A DNA stretch of 64,000 nt from NCBI RefSeq assembly GCF_008831285.2, contig NC_045148.1, positions 2,418,001-2,482,000 on the forward strand, in the 5' to 3' direction. The notes under the pieces are model-generated. The model worked only from the letters and a program-made list of their open reading frames with translations. It was not told where the DNA came from and ran no database searches. A program made the position numbers and the translations under genes. The stretch comes from Nymphaea colorata. Lineage: Eukaryota; Streptophyta; Magnoliopsida; Nymphaeales; Nymphaeaceae. This document shows, piece by piece, positions 20,640 to 35,400 of the stretch. Positions within the stretch are counted from its first letter, which is position 1; every line of letters begins with the position of its first letter.

Positions 20640-23600
20640 CCATTGCACTCTCCTGACGCAAATACTGAAATAAGCTTGACGGTGGATGTTGATGATAATG
20701 GTGACAAAGTAAAGTTGTCAGAGTGACGATACCAAGTTAGTTGAGGATGCTGCTAGAAGAGGTGTCGTTCAAATTACCTACAAGAGCTTCTCCAATAAAT
20801 CTCAAGATACTACTATCAGTCCGCCACAAAGAAAGGAAACTTAAATACCTTCACACGTTCAAGGCAATCATAATTGGCAAACAGTAGAATGAGGGGCGGT
20901 AAATAAGCGTTGACATGTGATATATCAGTAGCAAAAATCTTCTCCCTTGATTTTTGTTTAGGCATAGCCACAACTGGAACGCAATGTAGCTATAAATGTT
21001 GCGTGAAACTCATCAGAATATCAAACCCAAACTCAGATTGAACAGAAAATGCAACTCTTAAGATGAAATCTCCATTAGTCTTCAAGCTGCTTCATAGCAG
21101 CAGCCAACATAACACCCTCAATGCTGCAGCGAACATAACATAGTAAAAAAAGAATCGTCCGGTCCATAAGGGCTGAAACCTTATTGACATGCAGCGTCTT
21201 GGAAAAATAAAATGCCAACCGAGAGCAATGCTCAAATATTGTGCATCATTTTTTTGGATCTAATGATGCACAACCACCTTGTTCTGATGTTTGCTTGTAT
21301 ATTGAGCTCAACCTAAGAGGGTTTGGATTTTTCCTGGCTTGTTGTCATACTGCGAAGGCTAAGCCTTCAGTTGTTTCCTTTTTTCAGGTTTTGGTGGACC
21401 CGAGGCAGCAGACTGAGCAGATGGCTACACTCACGTCCTATTGAGGAGGTTTTGGGTTTTGGTTTTTGTTGTGCCAGCACGTCGGGTTTTGGTTTTACTG
21501 ATGCCTTGTTTTTTTATTAGGCATCGATGTTGTGATTTTGGGGCATTTTTGTCAAATGTACAGTTGAACTGAAATGCTATATAATGGAAAACTTGCCCCA
21601 TTGTTTCAAATTGCTTGGCTCATTTCTTTTTGAACTATTGTGTAGTCACACATCGATGTTGGATATTAAAAAAATAAATAAATAAATAAAAGGGTTGAGT
21701 GTCAAAAGGTCGGGATGTGACACAGCGAATCTTGTCCACGCAGCCGATCTTCTTCTTCAATTGATTTCGCCTCAGAATGGAGAGATTCAATAATGTAATG
21801 ACCAGCACTCAATCAATAATATAAATAAGCATGAGAATACGGAGATACTATGAACAAAACAGAGGAGAGGTGTTTTGCTCGAACCTCACTCAAATCATCA
21901 TCAAATCTCCTCAAATTTGGTGGAGTTGTTTGTGAAGACCAGATGGATCTTCTAGTATCAAAAGCCCCATCAAAAGAAGATGAAGAAGAAGAACGTACCT
22001 GTGTCGCAGCAGGATATGGGGACGAGTGGGCCTCTTTCTCACGCTGCAGGGGAGGAGGCCTCGGGTCTTACTTTTTTGTGTCGAGAAGAAAAAAAACGTG
22101 GAGGGGTATTGTGGGCAGTCAACACTTTTGCACTTACTCCCTTTCTTTTCCCTCCCAATCCCATTCGATTTGAGAGGGATTGTATTTACACTATATAATC
22201 ATTTCCTTTCCTTTCCCTCCCCTTCCATCCAAACAGACTTTCTCTCATTCTCTTCCTTTCTCTCCTTTCTAATTAGCCAACCAAACACAGGAGGGATTGC
22301 TCAATCCCTCCCTTTCCTTCCAACCAAACAGGCCCTTAACTATGAGAATTTCTGAAGATCTATTTACCAAGCATGTAGCTCATATGAGACTAAGATATGT
22401 TTGAAAGGTTGTGAAGGAAAACTGTTGAAAAGAAAACCTCGCTACAAAACTTACAGACCGAGATGACAGCCTAGACCGAAAGGACAGCCTAGACCCAGCC
22501 CATTATAGGCCAAGTACGCAAATATCCGATGGGTGCCTGGCCCGATGCCTAGGGTTAATCATGGCAAAACACATTGACAGCGGCAGATGAAGGGGCAAAT
22601 GACCAGGCAAACGAAGATGCAAATGAAGAAGTAGTAAGCCTAGACCGTGCTTGAAGCCTTCATGGATACAACTGTTTGGATACCAAAACTCTCGCGAAGT
22701 ATAATACGCAAACACCAAAACCCCATTTCCATGTGTTACATATCTCGTTACCCGAACTCCATATGGCAGCAATGGATGCTAGTCAAGGGAAAATTAAAAT
22801 AGCCTACATCCAAATAGTGAGTACATCAAAAAAGAGAAGGGAAAAAAATAAATCAAGGTATGCCTTTGCAATAAATCTGTGAACCCGTTCATCTCCATTT
22901 TACAATGGTTTGTTAAGTCACATGGACACCGCTTAGTGGTGTAAACCACTGTCTACTATCAGCAAGTGGTTTGAGAAGAATATACGTCAGTGCACCTAGT
23001 GGCTCTAACAATCGCTAACTGAGTATAGTCTAGCAAATTCCACTCTACAAATAGATAAATGCATGTTACAGACATATAAGAGCAGAATGTAGACAAGTGA
23101 ATTTCAATTTATAAGTACTCGTTCCCATTTTTTTTCTCTTCAATCCACTTTATATATTACATACCAAGCACTCCATATACCACCTCACTTTTTCGATTGT
23201 GTTGCAGTAGGAACAAAAGGAAACAAAACATTATACCGGTGAAGTGTTTGTACATGAGAATGAATTTATAGTAAGTATAAACTTGTGTTCTATAAACTTC
23301 ATAAGAATGCGGTAAGGTCTTGATAGTTCCACCACACAATCACCTTTATACGCTGCTCGAGTTTCATCATGCAATGATAAGGGTGTTTTAATTGCATACT
23401 GTGTCTCATCCTTTTCTCTCTCTCTCTTTTTTTTTTTTGTCTTCGAAAATTTCTTTAGAATGTCTTTTGGCCTCTTACACCCATGATAAGAAAGCATGTG
23501 ACTTCCTCTTAATGCCTTGTGCGGATGGCAGTAGCCATCAGTAATATATTTCACTTATTCATTGAAGATGATGTTAACCATTGGATGGATATTCTCGCCT

Positions 23601-25564
23601 ACACAAGGAGTTATGAGTTGACTGTTGCTACTACAGCCACTTTTGCCACTCATATGCATTTTACTAGCATTCTTCAATAATCTGCAAATTTTAACCAAAG
23701 TATACACCCATGTCAACACCTGAACATGAAACTAAATGGTTGGACTAAATAATGGTGGCATATGGAAGGTCTAAGAACAGTTAACAATTCGTGGCTGCTT
23801 ATACCACAAAAATACAACAGATCTGAATCCTGCCTGTCATAGGCATATCTAGATATTACAATCCAACAAGAATAAACTCTATACATAGTTTGCATGAGGT
23901 TTCCCTTCAGCTATTTTCATGGTAATCTCATTGTTAGGTGGAACAATAATAAAATTAGATTTGAGAATATCTTAAAATTATATGGTAGAATTATTACTAG
24001 AATTGTCCGCTTTTCTCATCCATATGCTACCGCATCTGATCTGATCGTCATTCCTGTACTTTTTGTTCTTGCACTACATTGCCTAAAACCAAAAAGGCCT
24101 TGAGAGACTCTTTCTTGCGATTGACGAAACACAAGTTAAGAACTGAGGAACACCGACAGCCATAGGAGATATGAACAAACGTTTTCGGTATCCCAGAAAC
24201 CTAGAGAAATTAACATCGTGCAGCACGATATTCGCCATCATCATGATGAATCAAGCACCAGGTGCCGAATTTCTCGTCTGATAATCTCAAAATAGGACTT
24301 GTTTTTAGTTAACACGAATTTCACATCCTTTGGCTCGTAGGTTCTGAGGTGGGGAGGTGCAGAGCCACTGTCAGACTTGAATATGTTCCTTTCAGACATC
24401 TCAAAGGGAAAAATTTGGAACGAATATGTTCCTTTCACATCAAAAAAGCCTAGTTCTGCCTTCCCATCTACCGCAGACCAAGTTTTTAACGTTCACAAAC
24501 AGCCAGAACTTATCTCGAAGGACTTCGTGCTTGACCCACGTTGCAAAATATATTCTAATTTGCCGCAAACATATGTGCTTTTTAAGGGCCCCCTTCCATG
24601 CCTTTTTTTTTTAATAAAAAGAATACTTTTCATGACAATTATGTGATGTCTATTTTTTTCCTTTAAAGGATTTCTAACGGTCCTGTTCCCTAAAAATGAC
24701 ACTGCAATTTTGGACGTGTTTGATACTGCACTTGGGGACTCCAATCTTCGTGCAGGGGCATATTTGGTTTTTGATAACCTTGTACCCGTTTTCAGTGGTT
24801 GTCCTTCACTTCTTGGATGGTTAAGACCGTGTTCAACCTTGTGACGAGGTTTGGCCACAAATTGCGAGATAAGTTTGTCAAGTTGAGTATCCCATCATCA
24901 TAGTTCAATCGTTCTCCTTTCTAAATAGTGGTCCCGCGGGACCAGATAGGCCATCCACGCCGCTTGACTCCAAAGGGCTGCAGATTAGGCCATTAAGGTT
25001 CATACTAGCCATTGACTAATACATTCTCTGGATTTCTCTTTTCATCTCATCAACGTTTTCTCTGCAACTTTCCTTTTGTGTTCTCCTGAACGTTGCTTGA
25101 CGTTCTTATGTCGTGTCGGTGAACCGTATTAGCATAAATATAATTACCAAACATGAGTAGGTGGAGACTTGGTAGCCTTCTATGCATGTAAAGTTTCAGA
25201 TCATCTTCCTGCACCTAGAGCACTAGAAAGAATTATTGCCTTAAAAGAAGCACATACTGTGTCTCCAATCTAGCCTGGTCTAATCGGAAGCAACTGCCTC
25301 AAATTGTTAAACCCACAGAAACATTTGCAAGCAGATATACCGAATCCAAATGCTTTATAGAAGAAACAGTTGACATTCAGTGACCTACTTTTCCCACCCA
25401 TAATCACAATGCTTCTTTACAGCCTTCAGCTACTTGCCAAAAAATCAATTAACCACCTTCACTTGCATGAGATCACAGCATCGAGAGCTTATTTGTAGTT
25501 GTTGAACTACAAAGATTCTTTCCACGTTGAAAGGAATCAGCTCAAATTGGATCAGCAGCATCTT
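20640..25564. other. Intergenic, no assignable gene
   Basis: Nothing with a recognisable domain on either strand. Noted items: unassigned open frames at 21241-21520 and 21850-22355 (plus) and 24493-24858 (minus); a pyrimidine-rich stretch at 22190-22330 ending CCAACCAAACAGGCCCTTAA, which resembles a Tourist-type terminus without a partner; T-rich runs. The last few hundred bases probably include the 3' untranslated region of the NDUFAF3-like gene. Confidence 0.45.
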
Positions 25565-26396
25565 TCAGTCCTGAGCTCCATACGGAAGAACTGCAGCCGC
25601 CACCAAGCGCCCTTCTTCATTCAATATATTGTATGTAGATGCAGCATTTCTCTATCCAAATATCATGGGAAAAAGAATACAAGTTATTATTATCACATGA
25701 AAAGACCAATGTTCAAAGATGGGTCAGGAAATTTCCAAGGACAAAGAAGACTGGAAGACCATACCGAGTCAACAGCTTCTAATTTCATGCCAATGGACCG
25801 AACGAATTGCTGTAGTTCTGGACCAACTGGCTGAATATTTCTTCCACAGCCCAGAATCAGAATATCTAAACACATCATCAATTAAGATGCTGATCAAAGA
25901 AAAAAGAACATGATAATATCAAGTTGTATTTAGAATAAAAATCTAATACATAAAATAGCACATTGATGCAGCAAACATAATAAGAGACTACTGCAGGATA
26001 CACATCATACCCAGATGTTCAATAGCCCGACCCAAATTAAACTAAATTCCAGAAGCAGCCATCGAAGTGAACCATTTGCTTTTCTCTACATTGCAGGAGA
26101 AGCACTCCAAGTTTTCAGAAATGAAAACTGCCTTTTCGTTGTGTCTAGCAGCATAGTATATAGAGCAAGATATAGTATTGGAGGAAACATGTATTTACCC
26201 TTTAAGGAGGCATTTGGTTGGAATGCAGTGTTCCATGAATGTCTCAAAAGCTGTGACACATTCCTAGAAGTTCTGTTATAAAACGCCCCTCAAAGCTATA
26301 TCACATGGGTGCTAGTGTGGTACGGATGCCAGTTGTGGGATAAGGCAATTTAAAAAAAAAAAATTAGGTCAAGGTGCGGCAAAGACATGTTATACA

Positions 26397-26432
<36 letters not shown>

Positions 26433-29400
26433 TATATAGTTAATTAACTGTTTAATAACTTTAATTATCTATATTTACATTTAAGTCACTATAAACTTTT
26501 TGTGTTAGGGCTAGTTTAGTCAAGTGCACATTTAAATGATCAGCTTTAGTCTGGATTGGTTTACCATACCGAATGTGTTGTGTTAGAAAAACACCAGCAC
26601 TTGCATTGAAAGGGTGCGGTAGCTGTTTAGGCACACCTATGTAAAATAACCCTAAAGGCCTATATTGTTAACTTCAATGCTTCATCGACCTACTAGTCCA
26701 TTAGTCAAGCTAATCAGTTAGCCAGACTAGTCCACCAGCCAGATCAACAAATCCCCACTTGTTGTAACAGTTAGCAGGCTTTTAGGTCATTCTAACATAT
26801 GGTCAGATAAGTAACATAGGTTATTAGGTAGGCCAGTTAGGTCCACATATAACGTGTAAGGGTATTATACGGCGAGGAATTTCTCGGGTATAATACGGCA
26901 AAGTTGTATATCTTGAAAAAATTTTGGCAAATTTTTTAAAAATTTAAACACTTAATAAATCCTGAAAATTATAAAAAAATAAAATATAAAAATTATGAAA
27001 AAATGTTATACGCGTTTTTCACGTTTTTTATTTTCTGGCATTTTTTTTAAGGCGCGTCCAATTGCCGTTTTGTACAGCTGACTTATTTCTTGGGTATTAT
27101 ATGCATTTTTTTCGAATAAAACATGTCTTATGTGACAATGGTCCACATATTCATGACAGTCTGGAAGACAACAAATAGTGGACACAAGTACTTCGACACA
27201 AATATTTACATTTTGGATCTGATTTAGGTCAGACTAATTTAAATATAACTTCACGATTTTCATCAAAGCACTTGTTTATACGGGTGCATGTGTGTTTTCC
27301 CAACTGTAAAATTGTTATTTTGTACCTTCCGTACCCCACCCATATCCATACCCTTTCCGACATCAATTTGACTTTGTTATTTTATGTCTTTCTCTTATTA
27401 AGAAATCAGTTTTCCTTCTTATTAAAAGAAAGAATCCTGCAAGCAACTGCTGACCATGGAAAAGGTTGTTGCGAAGACGACCTACATATATATTATTCTG
27501 CCACCCTATGCCATATGAACACACATGGAAGGGCACTGAACCCGTATCAACATGGGTGGATTCATATGGGAGTACATGACATGGGTTGGACACAACAAAC
27601 TCATGTTTCATTTTTTTTTTATTATTTTGGTATTTCTTGTTTAAAAATTTATATTTTGTTAATATAAATCATGAATATATGTGTGTTTGCTTAAAGCATT
27701 CTTGTTGCTATATATGTACCATGGTGCTATATATGTACCATGGTGTCTCCGCACCCAAGTTTTTAAAAATGCTCTGCACTAGCACAAGCACCTACACCAG
27801 ATGTAAAATGTGTAACATAACCCACATAGGTTGGGTACAAAGTTATTATAAGTCACTAATGAATCGTAATGTAATATAAAACATTGCAATTTAATTTTTA
27901 ATATTTAAAATTCATATAAAAAATTCCCAAAATTAGAAAAATAAGATAATGTGAACAAAAAAAGCAAAAAAGTCACCAAAAATTTGCAAAAAAAATTAAC
28001 AAGAAAATTGCAAGATATTCAAATTTTTGGACATTTTCAAAATTGCTCGGTATTTTCACTTTACTTGTTTTTCTTGTAAATATCGTGAGTTTTTATTTTA
28101 AATCTCGTGATATTTGTGACCGTGCTTTAAATAAAAAAAAGATCACCTTTTAATTGTTCTCAAGGGGTAACATATGAACACTTCATATTGTACAATGTAC
28201 ACTATGGGATGTGATGTAAGTTACACCCCTGAATTATGTAACATAATGTATGCTATAGTAGTATATACTATATACCCATACCCAAACCCATGGGACATAG
28301 ATAAAAAGCTATGTCACATGGGTACGGGTACGGGTGCAGGTTGTTAGAATTTAAATATTAGACATTATGTAAGTATACATATGTATATTTCATATATACT
28401 GTCATACATGATTTGTATATATGAATATCTATGTATGCATAGGTGTTTATGTATTTTATTTTATTTGTTTCTTTTTCCTTTTTATGTACCTTTTTATTTC
28501 TTTTCTTTTTCTATTTTTGTAAAGGGGAACTAGCTGTTGGGCCAGCTTCCAACGGCTAGATTTCTAGCCGTTGGAGCTGGCCCAACAGCCAACTCCTCCT
28601 TCTCTCCCTTTCATTGTACTATAAATAAGGGACTGTTGTCCCTTGTTTTGTTAAGGCTTTTAAGCCTCTCAAGTGTTCTCTTCTCTTGAGATTAATATAT
28701 TTGATATCTTCTCCTCAAGTTTGAGGTTTGGTTGTGCATTACCTATTGAAGGTATTGGGATCTTCAAGAGTGTATCTCTTGAAGCATTTTCATTCTCGAG
28801 ATTGAGACTGATTTACATGGTATCAGAGCGAGGTTTTGGCTCTTTGTCTTGCTGTCTTTCAAGCTTGAAGATCCTTGGTATTTCTCTTTCTTTGGAGCTG
28901 TGAAGCACTCCAAGTGTTCGATATATTGCTGCTTTGAGTTGACACAAGAAGGTGTTGTTATTTTGCTGGCCTCTTTTGGTGATATTTATGACGGGATAAA
29001 ACTCCCTTCGTGGTGAAGATTGTGGCAGTCTTTGACGCGTCAAAAGCTTCATTTTGTGAGGCTGTTTTTCATCCTAGCACTACCTCAACGTCTCCTTTAC
29101 AAGGTACTCATTATGGATGAAAGAACTTCTTCTACTCCTCTTCCTAAATTAACTTCATCAAATTATGTTTCTTGGGCAAAAACTATGGAACATTTTATGA
29201 GAAGTAAAGGCCTATGGGGACTTGTTGATGGGTCTAAAGGTGAACCTCAATTAGTCCTCACCAAGACCATAGATGGTAAAGCCCAAAAACTAGATGGAGT
29301 TGAGAAAGACAAGGTCATGAATGAATATGAGAGAAAATGGGAAGAGTGGAAGATAGAACACCACAAGATTATCACTTGGATTATTGCTTGTGTTGATACT

Positions 29401-32400
29401 ACAACCATGGGCCAAATAGCAAAACATAATTTTGCTCATGAAGCTTGAGAATTCCTCAAGAAAACCCACACTATGAAGGATGTGGCCTACATGTGCAATT
29501 TTCAAATGAAGATTGCAAGTCTCCAACAAGAGGATAAGTCCATTAAAGAATACGTTGGAGAAATTGAGCAATTATGGGACGAACTTGCTCTATTCGAACC
29601 CGAATGGTACGATCCAAGACACATTGGAGTTAGAGAAAAACAAATCAAAAGGGAGAAATTTTATAAATTCATTCTTGGTCTTAGATCGGAATATGATGGA
29701 GTCAAAACCCCTTGGTGTGAATGTTAATCAAGGGAAAGTTCTTAGGCTAAGAACACCCCTATATGGACTAAAGCAAGCTCCAAAGTATTGGTTTGATAGA
29801 TTTAGCATATAATTCTGGCATCCGCCTTCAAATCATGTTTTACGGAGACTATTTTGTTTGTTAAGAAATTTTGATACAAGAATTACGATACTTTTACTAT
29901 ATTGTATGATACTTTTGATATTTAATGACTAGTAGTAGAGAGGATCCAAGGAAATTATGCTTTACGAAACACAGGTCTGAAATGGCAGATCTTGGTTTTC
30001 TAACCTATTTTATAGAAAGTCGCGTACTCTACCAGACAATATATACTACCTCAAGCCAAACCTGTTTGGATGACAACCCACAACAGTTCTCTAGAAAGGC
30101 CCATTTGAATGACATTGAAAACTGCATTTCTGAGAACCTACTTTCAAGAAAACGGTGTTATTGATTATTTGTGAAAAACCTGCACCCTCCCCCTCTTTCC
30201 CCGGGCCTTTCACGCCACAACGTCATCTTGCCAATGACAACACCCTCATCACTTTGAACCATTTTTTGATACACAAAATGCCCTGACCGATGGCGATGAG
30301 GATGACCACCCTGAACAATGTGGAAGTTTTTTAATGGCAAACAGTGGAATGGAAACAATGATTTCCCACAATCACTGCCCACCACACAATCGGTCATTTT
30401 TCCTCAACCATTTTTCTAAATCATCTTATTGGGAGCCCTATAATAGCTTTGCCCTGTCCTTGGGTCTGTAGCGGCTCAAACTCCAAGGCTTTTGGCATTC
30501 GTTCTGGTTTCTTTGACCGATTTGGCATCAGATAGTTTGCTCTCACTTAAGAGGGTTAACTATGAAGGTACACAAATTGAAACTTGAATTTATTGTTTGC
30601 TCATTGCTGGATTCTATGAGGCAGATGGATATCTGTTCCCTTTCCTGCCTCTTGGTTGATGGTTGTGGAGAAAAACTCAGTTTGTCATTCATTTCTACTT
30701 TCTAAGAGTTGGTTTTGTACATTAATGAAGACAATAACCGTAATTCTTTTCTTTTCAAAAGTTCAGTTCAGGATCAAGTGCACTATTTTTGGTCCATCAA
30801 CGAGATCACTTATGCAGGAAACTGGCATCATTGGGAAGTTGCATCGTGTGGGTAATTGAAGCATAAGATATTATGAAGATCATTCACTATGCAGTATAAT
30901 CTTTCCCCATGCTCTGTTTCGTAATAACAACACTTCTATTGCCCATGAATAATATCATTAGTCTTTCCTATAGTCTTTCTTGATATTATTACTCTCACTA
31001 TATTGCCTCCTAAATATGTATGGTTTTCTCATGCACCTTCAAGGACTTTGGTGTGGATTCTACTAATGTTGTTGAAGCTGTTGCTGCTGATAGCAGCAAC
31101 TCTTTTATTCTAGTTGCTTAACCTGTTTGGTTTCCAGATGTCTAACCTGTGCGTCTACTTAAACTTTAGGTTGATGCAAAACAATGATATAGATGGTCAT
31201 GTTTCCTATTGAAATTGGTAAATTTCAAGGTTGTAGACTCTTCACCTCTCAGAAAATCAGTTAGTTGGGGAAATTCCTAACTCATTAGGTGTGCTAAGAT
31301 ATCTTAGTCATCTACAAGATGCTATGATGATTAACATAAGACCAGGCCATCTATCTGTTGCCCTATATGATTTTTACTTGATAAATGAATCCTTCACATG
31401 ATTGATTTTGTAGGTGGCTTAACAGACCAGATTGATTTAAAAAATTTCTCTAGCTGTTGCCATCTCACAGATAGTGTTTAAAAAGATAGTTGTGTTCTGG
31501 AGGAGTTGTTCCAGCAAAGGTAGAAGTAAGTCCTTGTAGAATAGCTGTTTGGAGAACAATATCATACCTTTTCCATGTGAAATTGTAGTGGAATAGAGTA
31601 GATGAAGCAAGTGTTGTGGGTTTAGGTAGTGGGATTTTGATTTGGAGTTCAATCTTTTTTACATTATTTAGAATTTGGCAGTTTGGCAGAAGTTAGTTTT
31701 GGCATCCATCCTTTGTGTCATCTCAGTAAGTTGCCTTTTACATGGCAGCTTGTCTATTATGTAACGTCACTGACATGCCATCGCCTTCTTATTTCAAATG
31801 CTTTGACAGTGGAGGATCATAACTCACATGCCATAGGCTTCTTCTTTCAAAAGCTTTCCTAGTTCCTCAAGAAGTAAACTGTTCTAAAATAATGGATTTC
31901 ATCACAGGCGATGATGTTCCTTGGTATCAGGATCAGATGTGTTAGAAGCACCAGGACTTCCATGTTTAACCTTAGGTCATGATTTGGAGAAACTATCCTG
32001 GGAGATACCACACCTTACTTTTGTGCACGAGATGGTATATTTGTTGCTTTAGCTATTGTCTTGACAGATAAAAAAGAGTCTAAACTTTCAACAGACCCTC
32101 GAGCCCAATCCTTAATATCCAAAGATGTTAATCTACTCAGAGAATAACATCCTTGTGAATCTTGAGTCCTTAACTATAAAGTCAAGAAAAATCAAGAATA
32201 AAAAACTTGACATTATGGTCAAGAAATTGGCAAGCTAGAATCTGAAAAATATACATAAATGAACCAGAAAATGCTTCAAAGAAGCTCACATACAAGCAGG
32301 ACAACAATCCCTTATTTATAATACAAACTACAACAAAATACAAAGCATGAGAGATAAGAGAGAGAGGGAGATAGCCGTTGGGCTAGTTCCAATGGCTCCA

Positions 32401-35400
32401 AGTAGAGCCATTGGACTAGCCTAATGACTAGCAGACTGATCTTTGACCAGTTAAACTAAAAAAAAAAAGTACATATCAAAAATACAAAAAATACAAATAA
32501 GAAAGTTTCATAAGCGTATGTAGAGAAAAAGTATATACATATTTACATGTGCACACACACATATTACCCCCACCCCCCAACTCCTTCTTTCAAACTTACA
32601 GTTGGACGACAAAAAGTTAGCCCAAAAAAAGGCAAATTGGCAACTAGCAAGAGGTTTATGAAGTCAGCCTGCTGATATTCAGATGTGACGAATAGCAGCT
32701 CAATAGTCTTCTTCAGAAATTTTTCTCAAACATAAGTGGCAGTTCATCTTGTTATGTTTGATTTTCTTATGAAAAATATGATCCTAGCAATGTAGATGGT
32801 ACTTCTATTATCACAGCATAGCTTCAATGATGAGTTCAAACACACCCATATCTATGAGAAGACTTTTATCCAGACTAGCTCAAAAATAATTGTAGTCATC
32901 GCATGATATTCTGCTTCAGTGGGTGATAGGGATATTTTTTATGTTTTTTTGCACCTCCAAGATATTAATGAGTTTCCAAAAAGATGTAGAAACCGATTGT
33001 GGAATGATGATCGCTAGGATCACCTCACCAATCAGCATCAGTGTAACCGCGTAAGTAGCAAACTTCAAGGATGATGAATAAGACAAAATGAGACCCTTCG
33101 TAAGAGTAATTCTTGACATATCTAACAATCCATAGGACAGCACCCATGTGAACAATAGTGGGTGCAGCTGACATTAACTATCCATGTGGGCTGCATGAGC
33201 TATGTCAAGTCTGTTAATGATGAGATAGGATAATGCTTCGATGAGTAGTTCGTATGGAGGAAGAGTGTAGAACCATTCAAGAGTTGCCCATCATTGAACT
33301 TCATTTTCACACCAAAAGCTTCAGGAGTATGCATTACTTTATCATTTTGTAATTCATGAATGTTCAAGAACACCAGAAGCAAATTTAGTTTGAGATAATA
33401 GGTAGCCTCTTGAGGAGTAGGTTGCCTCTATGCCAAGAGGAAAAGTTAAAAGTCCTAAATCTGGCATCTTATTGCTTGAGAATATTCTTGATTCATATCT
33501 ACGGTATTAAAAATCATCAGATATATCAAAGGAACTATAAATAAGGGAGTATTTTTTCATCATCTTTTTCACTTGAATTAACTGCTTACAGTGATCTTGA
33601 CCGGGGCGAGACGTCAATAATGGACATTCAACTACTAGTTTTTGTGTCTTTCTAAGAGAATCACTTAGATTCAACTACCGTTTATCTTCATCTTTAAAGT
33701 TTATCATTACCTAGTCAATGTCACCTGATGTAGCAGAAACTTGTTTACCCATCTAAAGCTCATCACCAAACGTTCCTTTCAAGTATATCAATACTCTCTT
33801 CTTAATATTTATGCAACCAATTCTTGATTGATGCACAAATTGATATACTTCATTGACAGAATAAGTGATATCTAGTGCAGTGAAGGTGAGATACTAAAGC
33901 TGTCCATCTATATCAATCATTATACAAGTGTCCATCATGACAACCCAATTTTTTGACACTTGAATCGGGCAAATGTTTGCAATCTTTAATTCCTACCCTA
34001 CCACATAAAAAGTGTATATTTATGGTGAAATAAGGTCAAAGTCTTAAATCTCTCTTGTCAAGCTCAACACCAAGAAAATATCTCAAGTCTGTAATATCTT
34101 TCACCTTCTATCATAGAAGATCTTCACTATTTAAATATATTTGCTAGAATTAACTATGATAACAAGTTCATCAACATATATCAACCAATGCTGAAAAAGC
34201 ACATCTTAGCCCGTATCAGTCAGTCCAATAGATATGTTGTATCATAAAGTATCACATTGCATCGTAAATGTATCGTAAGTTTATTTTTAAATTCAAAGAA
34301 ATCAGATAAGATATAGAAAATTCAGGAAATATCAAGAAAAATCAAGAAACATATGTTCTTTACAATAAACAAGTTACACATAAATGTAAGCTTATGTAGC
34401 TACAAAGTTATGGTCATTCATTCATATGATAACATAACATGATCTAACACATCAAGAAACCAAACAATGACATAACATAATCTAATGTCATAACCCATAA
34501 GCCATAGCACATCAAGGAATAAGATACATCATCATAAGATGAAATTGTTCAATACTTCAATTTCAATGCAAATAACAAATGAAAATATTGTCATTCACAG
34601 GTTTCATCATCTTCATTTCTTCCTTAAATCGACGATTTCTTCCCAAATCGATGGTTTCCCCTCGGAACCGGTAAAAAATCTCCCTCCTTCAACTCTTACA
34701 AGTGTTTAGAAATGAGGGTAGAGGGGGTTTTAAAACCCAGATTGATAGAAGGGGATTCAGCCCCCATTTTAGCGAGTTTACCCCATATCATGTGATACGA
34801 GGCGTATCGCCCCACATTGTAAGTTACAGGATGTATATCGTACAGTACATATGATACAAGACCCATTTAAGATACAGGTAGTGCATCATATCACAAATGC
34901 AAAAAGAAACGATATGTATCAACAATAGGGTAGTTAGTTTTTGTATCTATAAAGATATTAAGAGTGCATTCAAGAGAAGCCCTGGAGAAACCATGGTGTT
35001 GAATTTCGAGAAACAAATACACTTAAACCAAGAATGTGAAGCTTGCTTTGGGCCATCATCACAGATACCATTCTCAGGTGTTTAACAGTAAGGTTTTTCT
35101 CAGATATTTCTCGGCAAAGTTACTATTCTTGGAAATATCTTTGCAATTTTTTAAAAAATAAAAAATCATAAAAATTAGGTAAAAATAAAATGAATGAGAA
35201 ACTAATAGTAAAACATAAAAAATAACTAGATAAAATCATAAAAATGAGATTTTAATAATGATATAAAGATAAATGATTTAACTTTACCTTTAAACTTTTA
35301 AGCAAAAATAACATAAAGCTAACATGAAAAAAAACACGTTAAATACATTTTTTTCAGAAAAACGCAAAAAAATGGATCTTTTCATTTTATCTTTGTTAAC

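Noticed and set aside
24241-24858. Overlapping frames of 62-121 codons on both strands
   Set aside because: No domain, no splice partners and no codon pattern that stands out from chance.
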